DNA of 64,000 nucleotides from Chloroflexota bacterium (lineage in GTDB: Bacteria; Chloroflexota; Dehalococcoidia; UBA2979), in contig CANJBO010000004.1 in NCBI GenBank assembly GCA_947472995.1, positions 34,248 to 98,247 on the forward strand, written 5' to 3'. Position numbers and translations under genes: made by a program. Below, piece by piece: positions 12,480-22,164 of the stretch; the first letter of the stretch is position 1; each line of letters opens with the position of its first letter. Under the pieces are notes generated by a model. The model worked only from the letters and a program-made list of their open reading frames with translations, was not told the origin of the DNA and made no database searches.

Positions 12480-13265
12480 ATGCCCACCTACGCCTCACTC
12501 GCCGGCAAGCGCGCCGTGGTCCTCGGCGGGAGCCGCGGCATCGGCCGTGCGATCGCGCTGCGCCTCGCTGCGGAGGGTGCGCACGTCCTGGTGAACTACG
12601 CACGCTCCGCCGAGGCGGCCGAGCAGACCGCCGCCGACTGCCGCGCGCTCGGCGTGGACGCCGACATCGTCGCCGGGGACGTCGGCGACCTCGACGCGCT
12701 CGGCGCGGTGTTCGATCGCGTGCGCGCATGGGGCGGCCTCGACGTGTTGGTGAACAACGCCGCTCGCGGTCTCGAGCGTCCCCGCCCCGCGATCGAGCAG
12801 AAGCCGCTGCACCTGCACCGCACGATGGACGTGAACGTCTTCGGTCCGTGGCAGGCGATCCAGTTCGCCGCGCCGATGATGGAGGCGCGCGGCACGGGAG
12901 CGATCGTGAACCTGCTGTCACCGGGCGCGTTCCACTACATGCCGGACTACTCCGCCGTGGGCGTGACGAAGGCCGCGCTGGCCTCGCTCACGATGTACAT
13001 GGCCGTGGAGCTGGCGCCGCGCGGCATCCGCGTGAACGCCGTCTCCGCCGGCTGGGTCGAGGGCTCCGAGGGCGAGCACTCCTACCGTTCCGAGGTCAGC
13101 GACCGCGTGCGCCCGCACGTCCCGGCCGGCCGCAACGTCCAGCCCGAGGACATCGCCGCCGCCGTGGCATGGATCGCGAGCGACGAAGCACCGATGCTCG
13201 TCGGGCAGACGGTGCACCTGGACGGCGGGTTCGCCGACAACGCATGGCGCGCGGTCCTCGGATAG
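12480..13265 (+). CDS. SDR family oxidoreductase (FabG/FabL-like)
   Basis: GSRGIGRAIALRLA, DVLVNNAARG, YSAVGVTKAAL, IRVNAVSAGWV. Confidence 0.85.
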   Translation: MPTYASLAGKRAVVLGGSRGIGRAIALRLAAEGAHVLVNYARSAEAAEQTAADCRALGVDADIVAGDVGDLDALGAVFDRVRAWGGLDVLVNNAARGLERPRPAIEQKPLHLHRTMDVNVFGPWQAIQFAAPMMEARGTGAIVNLLSPGAFHYMPDYSAVGVTKAALASLTMYMAVELAPRGIRVNAVSAGWVEGSEGEHSYRSEVSDRVRPHVPAGRNVQPEDIAAAVAWIASDEAPMLVGQTVHLDGGFADNAWRAVLG

Positions 13266-13289
13266 CGCGACGCGGGACGGACGGTACAG

Positions 13290-13781
13290 ATGACACTCAC
13301 CGATGACCTCCTGAGCGCGAACGAGCGCTACCGCGACGCCTTCGACGCCGCCGACCTGCAGGTGCGCCCGCTGCAGCACCTCGCCATCCTGACGTGCATG
13401 GACTCCCGGTACACCTCGCAGGGGGTGCTCGGGCTGTCGCTCGGCGACGCGCACGTCGTGCGGAACGCGGGCGGCCGCGTCACCGAGGACGTCGTGCGCT
13501 CGCTGGCGATCTCGGCGGCGCTGCTGGGCACGCGCGCGTGCATCGTCATCCACCACACCGACTGCGGCCTCCTTGGCCGCTCCGACGAGGAGCTGCGCGA
13601 CCGTGTCGCGACCGCGTCGGGCGCGCGCGCGCCGTTCGGGTTCCTCGGGTTCGCGGACCTCGAGCAGTCCGTCCGCGACGACGTCGCCGCGCTCCGTTCG
13701 ATCCCGTACTTCCCCCCGGAGTACGAGATCCTCGGCTTCACGTACGACGTGCGGACGGGGCGGCTGGCCCCGGTCGAGTAG
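13290..13781 (+). CDS. beta-carbonic anhydrase family
   Basis: LTCMDSRY, VVRNAGG, HHTDCG zinc motifs. Confidence 0.88.
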   Translation: MTLTDDLLSANERYRDAFDAADLQVRPLQHLAILTCMDSRYTSQGVLGLSLGDAHVVRNAGGRVTEDVVRSLAISAALLGTRACIVIHHTDCGLLGRSDEELRDRVATASGARAPFGFLGFADLEQSVRDDVAALRSIPYFPPEYEILGFTYDVRTGRLAPVE

Positions 13782-13807
13782 CGTTGTCACGAACCGTCGT
13801 GATGCGT

Positions 13808-13842
13808 CGCGGTCGATTGCGATGGAATCGCAACGACCCGCG
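13808..13842 (+). terminator. hairpin downstream of the carbonic anhydrase gene
   Basis: CGCGGTCGATTGCGAT-gga-ATCGCAACGACCCGCG imperfect stem. Confidence 0.4.
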
Positions 13843-14053
13843 GACGCGATGGCACGCGCTTCGTACCTGTGTGCGACAACGATGGGTACCGCGATCTTCG
13901 GCAGGCCTCCACGTTGCCCGGTGCAGAACGAACGAGCCCGCGCGCTCTGCCGTTCCCTCTTGGTAAGGTTGGCCGGCGCGGAAGCGCGTTCAGCGACTGT
14001 GACCGCGTGACGAGACGCGGGATTCAACACGTGGATTCAAGAGGAGATCGTTC

Positions 14054-14539
14054 ATGACCAGTTCCAAGGCAATCGCAGGCGTCGCGGCATTCGCCGCCGT
14101 GGTGGTGTTCAGCGTGTCGCTGTTCACCAGCGGCTCCGTGGTGCACGCGCAGACCCCGACGCCGACCGCCACGGCGACCGCCACCGGTACGGCGACCGCC
14201 ACCGCGACTGCGACGGCCACCGCGACCGGCACGGCCACGGCGACCCCGACCGCCACCGCGACGGCCACCGGCACCCCGATCCCCGGCGCCGGCACCTTCG
14301 CCAGCACCCCGGTCTTCTCGACCTCGGGCCTGTCGCAGGTGGTGTTCAACGGCGGCACGATCGCGCAGCTCGAGACCGCGATGCGCGGCGCGAACGCGCA
14401 GGGTGCGTGGGCGCAGACCTCGACCGGCGTGTTCCAGCTGTACATCGTGAACGGCGGCTTCGTGAACGACTCGTTCCGCGCGGCGTTCCCGAACGGCTTC
14501 TCCGGCGTGGTCGCGCTGACGCTCGTCCGCAACCAGTAG
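14054..14539 (+). CDS. secreted protein with Thr/Ala/Pro repeat linker and C-terminal unnamed domain
   Basis: Signal peptide, TPTPTATATATGTATATA… linker, then VVFNGGTIAQLETAMRG…FVNDSFRAAFPNGFSG; AAGAGGAGA RBS. Confidence 0.75.
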   Translation: MTSSKAIAGVAAFAAVVVFSVSLFTSGSVVHAQTPTPTATATATGTATATATATATATGTATATPTATATATGTPIPGAGTFASTPVFSTSGLSQVVFNGGTIAQLETAMRGANAQGAWAQTSTGVFQLYIVNGGFVNDSFRAAFPNGFSGVVALTLVRNQ

Positions 14540-14562
14540 CCTCAGCGAGTCATCGCAGCGTC

Positions 14563-14588
14563 GAGGGCCAGGCAATCGCCTGGCCCTC
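14563..14588. terminator. Rho-independent-like hairpin between convergent genes
   Basis: GAGGGCCAGGC-aatc-GCCTGGCCCTC followed by TTCGTT. Confidence 0.8.
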
Positions 14589-14616
14589 TTCGTTGTGCGG
14601 GTGTCCGAGGTGGCGG

Positions 14617-15531
14617 CTAGCGCCGCGCGAGGACGGCCTGCACGGCCTCCTCGTACGTCACGGGGCGGCGGCCGAGCGGGAAGCGTCGCGAGGGGTCGGC
14701 GCACACGTGGCGCGTGCGCAGCGTCTCCAGCAGCAGGCGCGTCTCGCGGCGCGGCAGCCGCACGAGGCTCCACGCCAGCTGTTCCTCGAACGTCTCGCCC
14801 CAGCCGGGCAGGGGCAGGAACACGCGGTGCTTGCCGGCGGCGCGCGCCCAGCCGCGCACGGCCTCCGCGCACGTCATGCGCTGCGGCCCGGTGATGTCGA
14901 ACGAGCGATCGCGGATGCCGTCGTCGTCGATCGTCGCGACCAGTGCCTCGACGACGTCGGCGAGCGCGACCGGCTCGATCTCCGTGCGCCGCCAGCGGAA
15001 CAGCGGCACGACCGGCGAGCGGTTCACGGTGCGCCGGATCAGCTCGAAGAGGGTGCCCCCGGCGCCGACGATCACCGGCGCGCGCAGCACGGCCCACGTG
15101 AGCCTCGACTGGCGCACGGCCAGCTCCGTCGCCCACCGCGCGACGAGGTGCTGCGACGGCGCGTCCTCGGCGGCGGCGACGTGGCCGAGGAACACGACGC
15201 GCTGCACGCCGGCCGCGCGCGCGGCGATCAGGGCGTTCTGCACCGCGAGCAGGTCGTTCGCGACGACATCGCCGCCGCGGTCCAGCGTGTGCACGAGGTA
15301 GACGAGCGTCCGCACGCCGCGCATCGCGGCATCCAGCCCGCGCCCGTCGATCAGGTCGCCCGTCACCGCCTCGACGCCCTGCGCGCGCAGCCGTACCGCA
15401 TCGAATTCGCGCCGGACGAGCGCGCGCACCGCGCGTGGCGCTGTGCCGTCACTCCCGCTGGCGTGCGTCGCGAGGAGCGCCGGCAGCAGCGCGCTCCCCA
15501 CGAACCCGCTCGCCCCCGCGACGAGGATCAT
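14617..15531 (-). CDS. NAD(P)-binding atypical SDR (NmrA/complex I NDUFA9-like)
   Basis: MILVAGASGFVGSALLPALL; 304 aa. Confidence 0.82.
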   Translation of the reverse strand: MILVAGASGFVGSALLPALLATHASGSDGTAPRAVRALVRREFDAVRLRAQGVEAVTGDLIDGRGLDAAMRGVRTLVYLVHTLDRGGDVVANDLLAVQNALIAARAAGVQRVVFLGHVAAAEDAPSQHLVARWATELAVRQSRLTWAVLRAPVIVGAGGTLFELIRRTVNRSPVVPLFRWRRTEIEPVALADVVEALVATIDDDGIRDRSFDITGPQRMTCAEAVRGWARAAGKHRVFLPLPGWGETFEEQLAWSLVRLPRRETRLLLETLRTRHVCADPSRRFPLGRRPVTYEEAVQAVLARR

Positions 15532-15601
15532 CGTGCGTCTCGGATCGGAGCGTGCGCGGATGGCGTGTGCTCACGCGGTGAGTGGCGTCGAGGTGTGTGC
15601 G

Positions 15602-15676
15602 TGAGGCGGCCCATCCCCCTGCCCCCTTCCCTGCGCGGGAAGGGGGATGTGATCTGATGGGGTTGCACCCCATCAG
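15602..15676 (-). repeat. double-hairpin intergenic repeat, copy 1 (inverted)
   Basis: CTGATGGGGT/ACCCCATCAG hairpin, CCCCCTTCCC/GGGAAGGGGG hairpin, tail GGGGGATGGGCCGCCTCA, all read on minus. Confidence 0.7.
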
Positions 15677-15900
15677 GGCTTCGCCCCGTCTCGGACGCTG
15701 AACGCGCCGACGCGCCGACATTGATTTCGGGGGTAGCGCCGGGTAGCGAGTCGTAACTGCGTTCGCCAGTAGAGCAGAATGCACCGCGGTCGGGGCGCTC
15801 GGGCGCGGTGTGCGGCGGCGCGCCGTCCTCGGTTGCGGCGAGTGATGGCATGCGATCGTTGTCATCGGATCCGCAGCGCGAGGTCGGTCCTCCGCCGGGA

Positions 15901-15982
15901 GTGTGAGGGGCGCTGCTCCTCACACCAATTCCGAATCTCACCCCCTCCCGCGCCGGGAGGGGGCCGGGGGTGGGCCGCCCCA
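15901..15982 (+). repeat. double-hairpin intergenic repeat, copy 2
   Basis: GTGTGAGG…CCTCACAC hairpin, CCCCCTCCC-gcgcc-GGGAGGGGG hairpin, tail CCGGGGGTGGGCCGCCCCA. Confidence 0.7.
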
Positions 15983-16051
15983 CGCTCGCGCGATGTCGGT
16001 CCGTGGGCCTCGAGGTCAGCGCACGCACCATGTTCTCCCCGCCTCGCGCGC

Positions 16052-17725
16052 CTAGTGCGTCACGGCGCCGCGCTCGGCGCCGGAGACGAGCTTCGCGTAC
16101 TTGGCGAAGACGCCTCGCGTGTACTGCGGCGGGCGCGGCTGGCGGACGGCGAGGCGGCGCGTGATCTCGATGGGGTTCACGTCGAGGTCGATCCGGCGGT
16201 TCGGGACGTCGAGGATGATGTTGTCGCCGTCGTGCACCGCGCCGATCGGGCCGCCGACGGCGGCCTCCGGGGCAACGTGGCCGATCATGAAGCCGCGCGT
16301 CGCACCCGAGAAGCGGCCGTCCGTCAGCAGCGCGACCGTCTCGCCGAGGCCGGCGCCGACGAGTGCCGCCGTCACGCCGAGCATCTCGCGCATGCCGGGA
16401 CCGCCCACCGGGCCCTCGTTGCGGATCACGACCACGTCGCCGGCGACGATGCGGCGCTCCAGCACGGCGTGCATCGCGTCCTCCTCGGACTCGAAGACGC
16501 GCGCGGGGCCGCTGTGCGTCGGGCGCTCGTGGCCCGTCACCTTGATCACGCAGCCCTCGGGCGCCAGCGAGCCCTTGAGGATGACGAGGCCGCCCGTCGG
16601 CGTGATCGCGCGGTCGAGGGGGAGGATGACGTCCTGTCCGGGCGTCTCCTGCGCCGTCGAGGCCTCCTCGGCGATGGTCTTGCCGGTGACAGTGCGCACA
16701 CCGCCGTGCAGGATGCCGGCCTCGAGAAGCCGCTTCGCGAGGACGGGCGTGCCACCGGCGCGGTCCCAGTCCAGCGCGACGTAGCGGCCGCCGGGGCGCA
16801 GGTCGCCGATGAGCGGCGTGCGCTCGCTGATCGTGTCGAAGTCGTCGATGTTCAGCTCGACACCGGCCTCCGAGGCGATCGCGAGCAGGTGCAGCACCAC
16901 GTTCGTCGAGCCGCCCGTCGAGGCGGCGCACATGATGCCGTTCTCCAGCGACTCGCGCGTGATCAGGTCGCGCGCGCTCTCGCCGCGCTGGAGCATCTCC
17001 ATCACGATGCGTCCGGCGTCCTCGCCCACGTCGTCCTTGCGCGGGTCGGTCGCGCCGACGGTGGCGCTGCGCATGGGGGAGAGGCCCATGAACTCCATGA
17101 CGGTCGCCATCGTGTTCGCGGTGTACTGCGCGCCGCACGCGCCGGCGCCCGGGCAGGCGGCCTGCTCGAGGGCGGCGAGGCGCTCGTCGCTCATGTTGCC
17201 CGCGGCGTGCTGGCCGACGCCCTCGAACACATCCTGGATCGTGACGTCGTGACCCTCCCACGTGCCGGGGGCGATCGAGCCGGAGTAGAGCACGAGGCCG
17301 GGGAGGTTCAGCCGCGCGAGCGCCATCGCGCCCGCCGGGATCGTCTTGTCGCACCCGACGATGACCACGGCCGCGTCGAAGGCGTACGCCATGCCGGTCA
17401 GCTCGATCGAGTCGGCGATCACCTCGCGCGAGATGAGCGAGGCCTTCATGCCCTGCGTGCCCATCGTGATGCCGTCGCTGATCGAGATCGTGTTGACCTC
17501 CATTGGCGTGCCGCCGGCGGCGCGGATGCCGGCCATCACCCGCTGGGCGAGGGCGCGCTGGCTCAGGTTGCACGGCATGGTGCCGATCCACTCGTGGGCG
17601 ACCATCACCAGCGGCTTCTTGAGGTCGTCCGGCGTGAACCCGACCGAGTAGAGGTAGGACCGGGCGGCGGCGCGGTCCGGACCGTCCAGGAGCGTGCGGC
17701 TGTGCTGGCGGGCGTCGGTGGTCAT
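16052..17725 (-). CDS. ilvD: dihydroxy-acid dehydratase
   Basis: MTTDARQHSRTLLDGPDRAAARSYLYSVGFTPDD, VGCDKTIPAGAMA, CPGAGACGAQYTANTM, GRFSGATRGFMIGHVAPEA. Confidence 0.96.
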   Translation of the reverse strand: MTTDARQHSRTLLDGPDRAAARSYLYSVGFTPDDLKKPLVMVAHEWIGTMPCNLSQRALAQRVMAGIRAAGGTPMEVNTISISDGITMGTQGMKASLISREVIADSIELTGMAYAFDAAVVIVGCDKTIPAGAMALARLNLPGLVLYSGSIAPGTWEGHDVTIQDVFEGVGQHAAGNMSDERLAALEQAACPGAGACGAQYTANTMATVMEFMGLSPMRSATVGATDPRKDDVGEDAGRIVMEMLQRGESARDLITRESLENGIMCAASTGGSTNVVLHLLAIASEAGVELNIDDFDTISERTPLIGDLRPGGRYVALDWDRAGGTPVLAKRLLEAGILHGGVRTVTGKTIAEEASTAQETPGQDVILPLDRAITPTGGLVILKGSLAPEGCVIKVTGHERPTHSGPARVFESEEDAMHAVLERRIVAGDVVVIRNEGPVGGPGMREMLGVTAALVGAGLGETVALLTDGRFSGATRGFMIGHVAPEAAVGGPIGAVHDGDNIILDVPNRRIDLDVNPIEITRRLAVRQPRPPQYTRGVFAKYAKLVSGAERGAVTH

Positions 17726-17937
17726 CGGGGGCTCCTCCTGCGATCGGGGCGCGAAGCGGTCGCGCGGGCGAAATCGTAGCAGGGGGCCTCGGCGGAGGCG
17801 ACGCGCCACCCGCTGCCGAACGACGCGGCGTCGAGGCGCACGCGCGCGCGATCGTTACGGCGGCAGCATGGCGGATGCGTCCGGGACGCGCCTATGATTC
17901 GGGCGCAGCCGAGAGTCCGGATTGGAGACGGCAGTTA

Positions 17938-18418
17938 TGTACAAGAGATCGTGCTCACGCTTGATGGGTCCGACGTGTCGCGGCAGGCGATCCCCCACGC
18001 GGTGACCCTCGCGAAGCAGACCGGCGCCTCGGTGGTGCTGGTGCAGGTCACGGACTCGGAGGCGCAGATCATGATGCGCACGGCCGGGGTCGGCATGGAG
18101 CAGATGGCCGCGGGCCAGATCACGGCCGACATCGCCGCGGAGTCCGTCGCCGCCGAGCGCGCCGAGGCGGAGAAGAACCTTGCGACCGTGAAGGCGCAGC
18201 TGGCGTCCGAGGGCGTCACGAGCGTCACCACGGTGATCCGCCAGGGCTACGCCGGCGACGAGATCGTGGCCGTCGCGAACGAGGAGAACGCGGACGTGGT
18301 CGTCATCGCGACGCACGGCCGCAGCGGCCTCTCGCGGGTGATCATGGGCTCCGTTGCCGACCACGTGGTGCGGAACGCCTCGACGGCGTCCGTGCTGCTG
18401 GTGCGCGCCGCGGAGTAG
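17938..18418 (+). CDS. universal stress protein (UspA family), apparent 1-nt deletion just after the start codon
   Basis: (MYK)EIVLTLDGSDVSRQAIPHAVTLAKQTGASVVLVQV…VVIATHGRSGLSRVIMGSVADHVVRNASTASVLLVR. Confidence 0.8.
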
Positions 18419-18441
18419 CGACGCGGGCGGACGGTCGAGGG

Positions 18442-18972
18442 CTAGTCGGACTCGAGCGGCGGCAGCGGGATCTCCACCGTGTGGCCGTTCTGGCCCGGGC
18501 AGAAGTGCGACTGGCCCGCGTATTCGAGCGCCTCGTGGCAGAGCGCGCAGATGGGCCGGCCGCCGACGACCACCTCGTGGAACTGGTCCACGCAGTGCAG
18601 CGCGTGGGAGCGGTCGACGGCCATGCGGAACGCGGTGTCGCCGCTCTCCACGGCCGCCGCGTCGTCCGCGATCACGATGATGTGCTCGAGGTCGCCGTTC
18701 CAGTCCAGGCCGAGGCGCGCGACCTGCAGGTCGACGTGCGCGGCCTGCGGGAAGTTCCCGACATCCTCGACCGGATCGGCGGGCTGGCCTCGACGTTTCG
18801 AGCGCTCGGCCAGCAGCGCCGAGAACGACCGGCCGAGGGCGGCCACGGACTCCTTCTCCAGCCAGAGGGACGCGTAGCGGTCGCCCACGCGCGCGCGCAG
18901 GCGGAACACCCGGCGGCCCGGCGGCCCGATGGCCTCCGCGTCCAGCGCGTCGAGGAGCCCGAAGTCGATCAT
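18442..18972 (-). CDS. DUF3090 family protein
   Basis: Whole-length pattern incl. RFRMAVDR-like FRMAVDRSHALHCVDQFHEVVVGGRPICALCHEAL…HFCPGQNGH. Confidence 0.85.
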   Translation of the reverse strand: MIDFGLLDALDAEAIGPPGRRVFRLRARVGDRYASLWLEKESVAALGRSFSALLAERSKRRGQPADPVEDVGNFPQAAHVDLQVARLGLDWNGDLEHIIVIADDAAAVESGDTAFRMAVDRSHALHCVDQFHEVVVGGRPICALCHEALEYAGQSHFCPGQNGHTVEIPLPPLESD

Positions 18973-19121
18973 CCGTCGCCGCCTCGTCTGGTGGGGTGCG
19001 CGAGCGGGTCGCTCGGCTGCGTCCGGCGAGCGTAGCCACGGGCCGCATCGAGGGTCAATGCGACACGGGCGCCAGCGTATGATCCGCGCGACGATCGCCG
19101 CCCCGGGAACCCTGGAGTCCG

Positions 19122-20528
19122 ATGCCTGACGACGACCTCGCTTATTTGACGATCGCCGAGGCCAGCGCGCGCATCGAGGCGGGCACGTTCACGCCGACCG
19201 CGCTCCTCGACGCCACGCTCGCGCGGATCGACGCGCACGACCGGCAGGTGCACGCCTACGTGCGGCTGATGCGCGAGTCGGCCGTCGCGGAGGCGGCTGC
19301 TGCGACGCAGCGCGCCGCAATGGGACAGCGCCGTGGCCCGCTGGACGGCATCCCGATCGCGCTGAAGGACCTCTTCGACACCGCGGGCGTGGTCACCGCC
19401 GGTGGCACCAGTGCCTACCTCGACCGTGTGCCGGAGCAGGACGCGACGGTGGTGCGCCGGCTGCGCGAGGCGGGCGCGGTGATCGTCGGCAAGGCGAACA
19501 CGCACGAGCTGGCGCTGGGCGGGACGACGAACAACGTGCACTTCGGCGCGACGCACAACCCGTGGCGGCTCACGCACGTGCCGGGGGGATCCTCGGGCGG
19601 TTCGGGGGCGGCGGTCGCGGCCGGCGAGGCGCTCGGCGCGCTGGGCACGGACACGGGCGGATCGATCCGCATCCCCGCCGCGTTCTGCGGCGTGACGGGG
19701 TTCAAGCCCACGTACGGCCTCGTCGGGCGCGGGGGGGTGCTGCCGCTGTCGATGACGCTGGACCACGCCGGCCCGCTCGCGCGCAGTGCCGAGGACTGCG
19801 CGCTGCTGCTGAACGTCCTCGCCGGCCACGACCCGGCCGACCACGACTCCGTCGCGCGCCCCGTCGAGGACTACGCTGCGGGCCTGGGCGACGGCATCCG
19901 GGGGCTGCGGATCGCGGTCGTCCAGTCGCTCCTCGACGGCTGCGGCGACGAGACGCTCGCCGCGTTCGCGCGCGCCATCGCGACGCTGCAGGAGCAGGGC
20001 GCCGTGCTGACCACGGTCGAGCCGATGGCGGACATCGAGGGCTGGGAGTACCGCACGGCGCCGCTGATCGTCACGGAGGGCGCGACCGTGTCCGAGGCGA
20101 TTCTGCGCGAGCGCCCGGAGGCGATCGGTGAGCCCGTGCGCACGCGCATCCGCAGCGGCCTCGATGCGAACGTGCACGACTACATCCGCGCGATCGAGTT
20201 TCGCAAGGAGCTGGAGGCGCGCTTCGAGCGGGTGCTGGGTGAGGGCGGCGTCGCGGACGCGATCGTGCTGCCGACGGCGCAGGACACCGCCGAGCCGATC
20301 GGCGAGACGGCATGGGACGAGGTCTCGCCGACGGACAAGTTCCGCTACACGCGGATCTTCAACCACACGCACCAGCCGTCCCTGAGCGTGCCGTGCGGCT
20401 TCGATGCGGACGGCCTGCCGATCGGGCTGATGATCTCGACGGCGCGCTGGCGCGACGCGCTGGCGCTGCGCATCGGCCATGCGTTCCAGCAGGCGACCGA
20501 CTACCACACGCAGCGCCCGCCCCTGTGA
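19122..20528 (+). CDS. amidase (GatA/amidase signature family)
   Basis: GIPIALKDLFDTAG, GGSSGGSGAAVAAGEALGALGTDTGGSIRIPAAFCG. Confidence 0.92.
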   Translation: MPDDDLAYLTIAEASARIEAGTFTPTALLDATLARIDAHDRQVHAYVRLMRESAVAEAAAATQRAAMGQRRGPLDGIPIALKDLFDTAGVVTAGGTSAYLDRVPEQDATVVRRLREAGAVIVGKANTHELALGGTTNNVHFGATHNPWRLTHVPGGSSGGSGAAVAAGEALGALGTDTGGSIRIPAAFCGVTGFKPTYGLVGRGGVLPLSMTLDHAGPLARSAEDCALLLNVLAGHDPADHDSVARPVEDYAAGLGDGIRGLRIAVVQSLLDGCGDETLAAFARAIATLQEQGAVLTTVEPMADIEGWEYRTAPLIVTEGATVSEAILRERPEAIGEPVRTRIRSGLDANVHDYIRAIEFRKELEARFERVLGEGGVADAIVLPTAQDTAEPIGETAWDEVSPTDKFRYTRIFNHTHQPSLSVPCGFDADGLPIGLMISTARWRDALALRIGHAFQQATDYHTQRPPL

Positions 20529-21445
20529 GCCTCGACCCGCCCGCCGACCTCGGGCTGCGGCGCGACGTGCTCCTCGCGCGGCACACGTACCTGCGCATCG
20601 GCGGGCCGGCCGCCTGGTTCGGCACGCCCGAGGACCTCGACCAGCTCGACCGCATCGCGACGTGGGCGCGCGCGCAGGCGCTGCGGCTGCGCGTGATCGG
20701 TGGCGGCTCGAACATGCTCGTCGCGGACGAGGGCGTGCCCGACGTCGTGCTGTCGCTGCGCCGCGTCGCGAACGTGATCGCATTCGACGATGCCGAGGTC
20801 AGCGCGGGCGCGGCGATCATGCTGCCGTCGCTGGCGCGCGCCGCGGCGGAGCGGCAGCTTGGCGGCCTCGAGTTCGCGATCGGCATCCCCGGGAGCATCG
20901 GCGGCGCGCTGCAGACGAATGCCGGCATCGGCGACGGACGGTGCATCGGCGACCTCGTGCGGAGCGTTCAGGTGCTGCGCGACGGCGCGCGCGTGACGCT
21001 GCACGCCGACGTGCCGGGCGACCTCGAGTTCGTGTACCGCGAGACGTCGCTGCGCGGGTCGGGCGACGTCGTTCTCGGCGCCACGCTGGCGCTGACGCCG
21101 CGACCGCGCGAGGAGATCGACGCGGAGATGCGGCGGCTGCTGGAGACGCGGCAGCGCACGCAGCCGACCGCAGAGCCGAACGCCGGGTCGATCTTCCGCA
21201 ACCCCGACGGCGACAGCGCCGGACGGCTGATCGAGACGGCCGGCTGCAAGGACCTCGCCATCGGTCATGTGCACGTCAGCGCGCTGCACGCGAACTTCAT
21301 CGTGCACGACGGGCAGGGCACCGCGACGGACTACGCCGCGCTTATGGCGGAGGTGCAGCGGCGCGTCCTCGCGATGAGCGGGGTACGGCTGCGCCCGGAG
21401 ATCGAGTGGTGGGGCCCCGGCGATCTGCCCGAGGCCTGGCGCTAG
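20525..21445 (+). CDS. murB: UDP-N-acetylenolpyruvoylglucosamine reductase
   Basis: TYLRIGGPAAWF, GGGSNMLVADEGV, GIPGSIGGALQTNAG, GSIFRNPDGDSAGRLIETAGCKD; GTG start overlapping TGA. Confidence 0.93.
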   Translation: MSLDPPADLGLRRDVLLARHTYLRIGGPAAWFGTPEDLDQLDRIATWARAQALRLRVIGGGSNMLVADEGVPDVVLSLRRVANVIAFDDAEVSAGAAIMLPSLARAAAERQLGGLEFAIGIPGSIGGALQTNAGIGDGRCIGDLVRSVQVLRDGARVTLHADVPGDLEFVYRETSLRGSGDVVLGATLALTPRPREEIDAEMRRLLETRQRTQPTAEPNAGSIFRNPDGDSAGRLIETAGCKDLAIGHVHVSALHANFIVHDGQGTATDYAALMAEVQRRVLAMSGVRLRPEIEWWGPGDLPEAWR

Positions 21446-21687
21446 CGCGCGTCCAGCATCGTGCGCACGGCGTCGAGGTCTGCGCCACCGGCCATCGTCT
21501 CGATGCGCTCGAGGAGGCGGGCACGGTTGGTCTCCCACGCGCCGAGCGAGGACATGCGCGCCGTGCGCTCACCCGACCCGCGGTCATCCTCGTGCGAGAG
21601 TCGCGCGATCTCGTGCGTCGCGCGGTCGACGTCCGCGATCAGCGCGCGCAGGGCCTCGAGGTCGGCGGGGTCGAGGGGCTCAGCCAA
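21442..21687 (-). CDS. hypothetical protein, 81 aa
   Basis: MAEPLDPADLEALRALIADVDRATHEIARL; overlaps the LapA-like gene by 8 bp. Confidence 0.55.
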   Translation of the reverse strand: MAEPLDPADLEALRALIADVDRATHEIARLSHEDDRGSGERTARMSSLGAWETNRARLLERIETMAGGADLDAVRTMLDAR

Positions 21688-21988
21688 GCAGGCGGAAGCC
21701 GTCGTCGTCGCGCATGCTGCGCAGCACCCAGCCGATGACGGCGCCGATGACGAGCAGCGCGAACACGAGCAGCGCGCGCGACAGCGTGACCGTCCACACG
21801 AAGAGGTTGAGGCTCACCGGGTCGGTGTTCTGCAGCGTCAGGACGATCAGCAGCCCCATCGCCACGACGATGCCGAGGATCCGCAGCAGCCCGCCGACGC
21901 GGCTGCGCCGCGCCGGCTCGAGGCGGGGCGCGTCGTGGACCTCGATCGGCGCGGGTGGGTCGGCAGTCGTGTCGGTGGGCTCGTTCAT
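21680..21988 (-). CDS. LapA-domain membrane protein
   Basis: LIVLTLQNTDPVSLNLFVWTVTLSRALLVFALLVIGAVIGWVL. Confidence 0.75.
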   Translation of the reverse strand: MNEPTDTTADPPAPIEVHDAPRLEPARRSRVGGLLRILGIVVAMGLLIVLTLQNTDPVSLNLFVWTVTLSRALLVFALLVIGAVIGWVLRSMRDDDGFRLLG

Positions 21989-22101
21989 GCACGCATCGTA
22001 CTCCGCACGGCCGAGCGGCGAGGGTGTCCGGAGTGACGTGGCGACCATTGTGATTCGTCCGATATGAACAGCGAGGTTGGTAAACCTGTGCGTAATGTCG
22101 G

Positions 22102-22129
22102 TTGCGTGGCGAGCGCGGCTGACTATGCT
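22102..22129 (+). promoter_or_regulatory. sigma70-type promoter for the D,D-carboxypeptidase gene
   Basis: TTGCGT-N16-TATGCT. Confidence 0.45.
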
Positions 22130-22164
22130 GGATGAAGCGGGGTGAGAGGCGAGAACGCGCGTCC

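Noticed and set aside
15528-17591. 687 aa minus ORF overlapping ilvD
   Set aside because: Out-of-frame shadow of ilvD plus intergenic repeats.
17894-17937. ORF-track start of the UspA gene
   Set aside because: It overlaps a TATGAT -10-like box and encodes a non-Usp extension; ATG at 17938 with a frameshift explains the sequence better.
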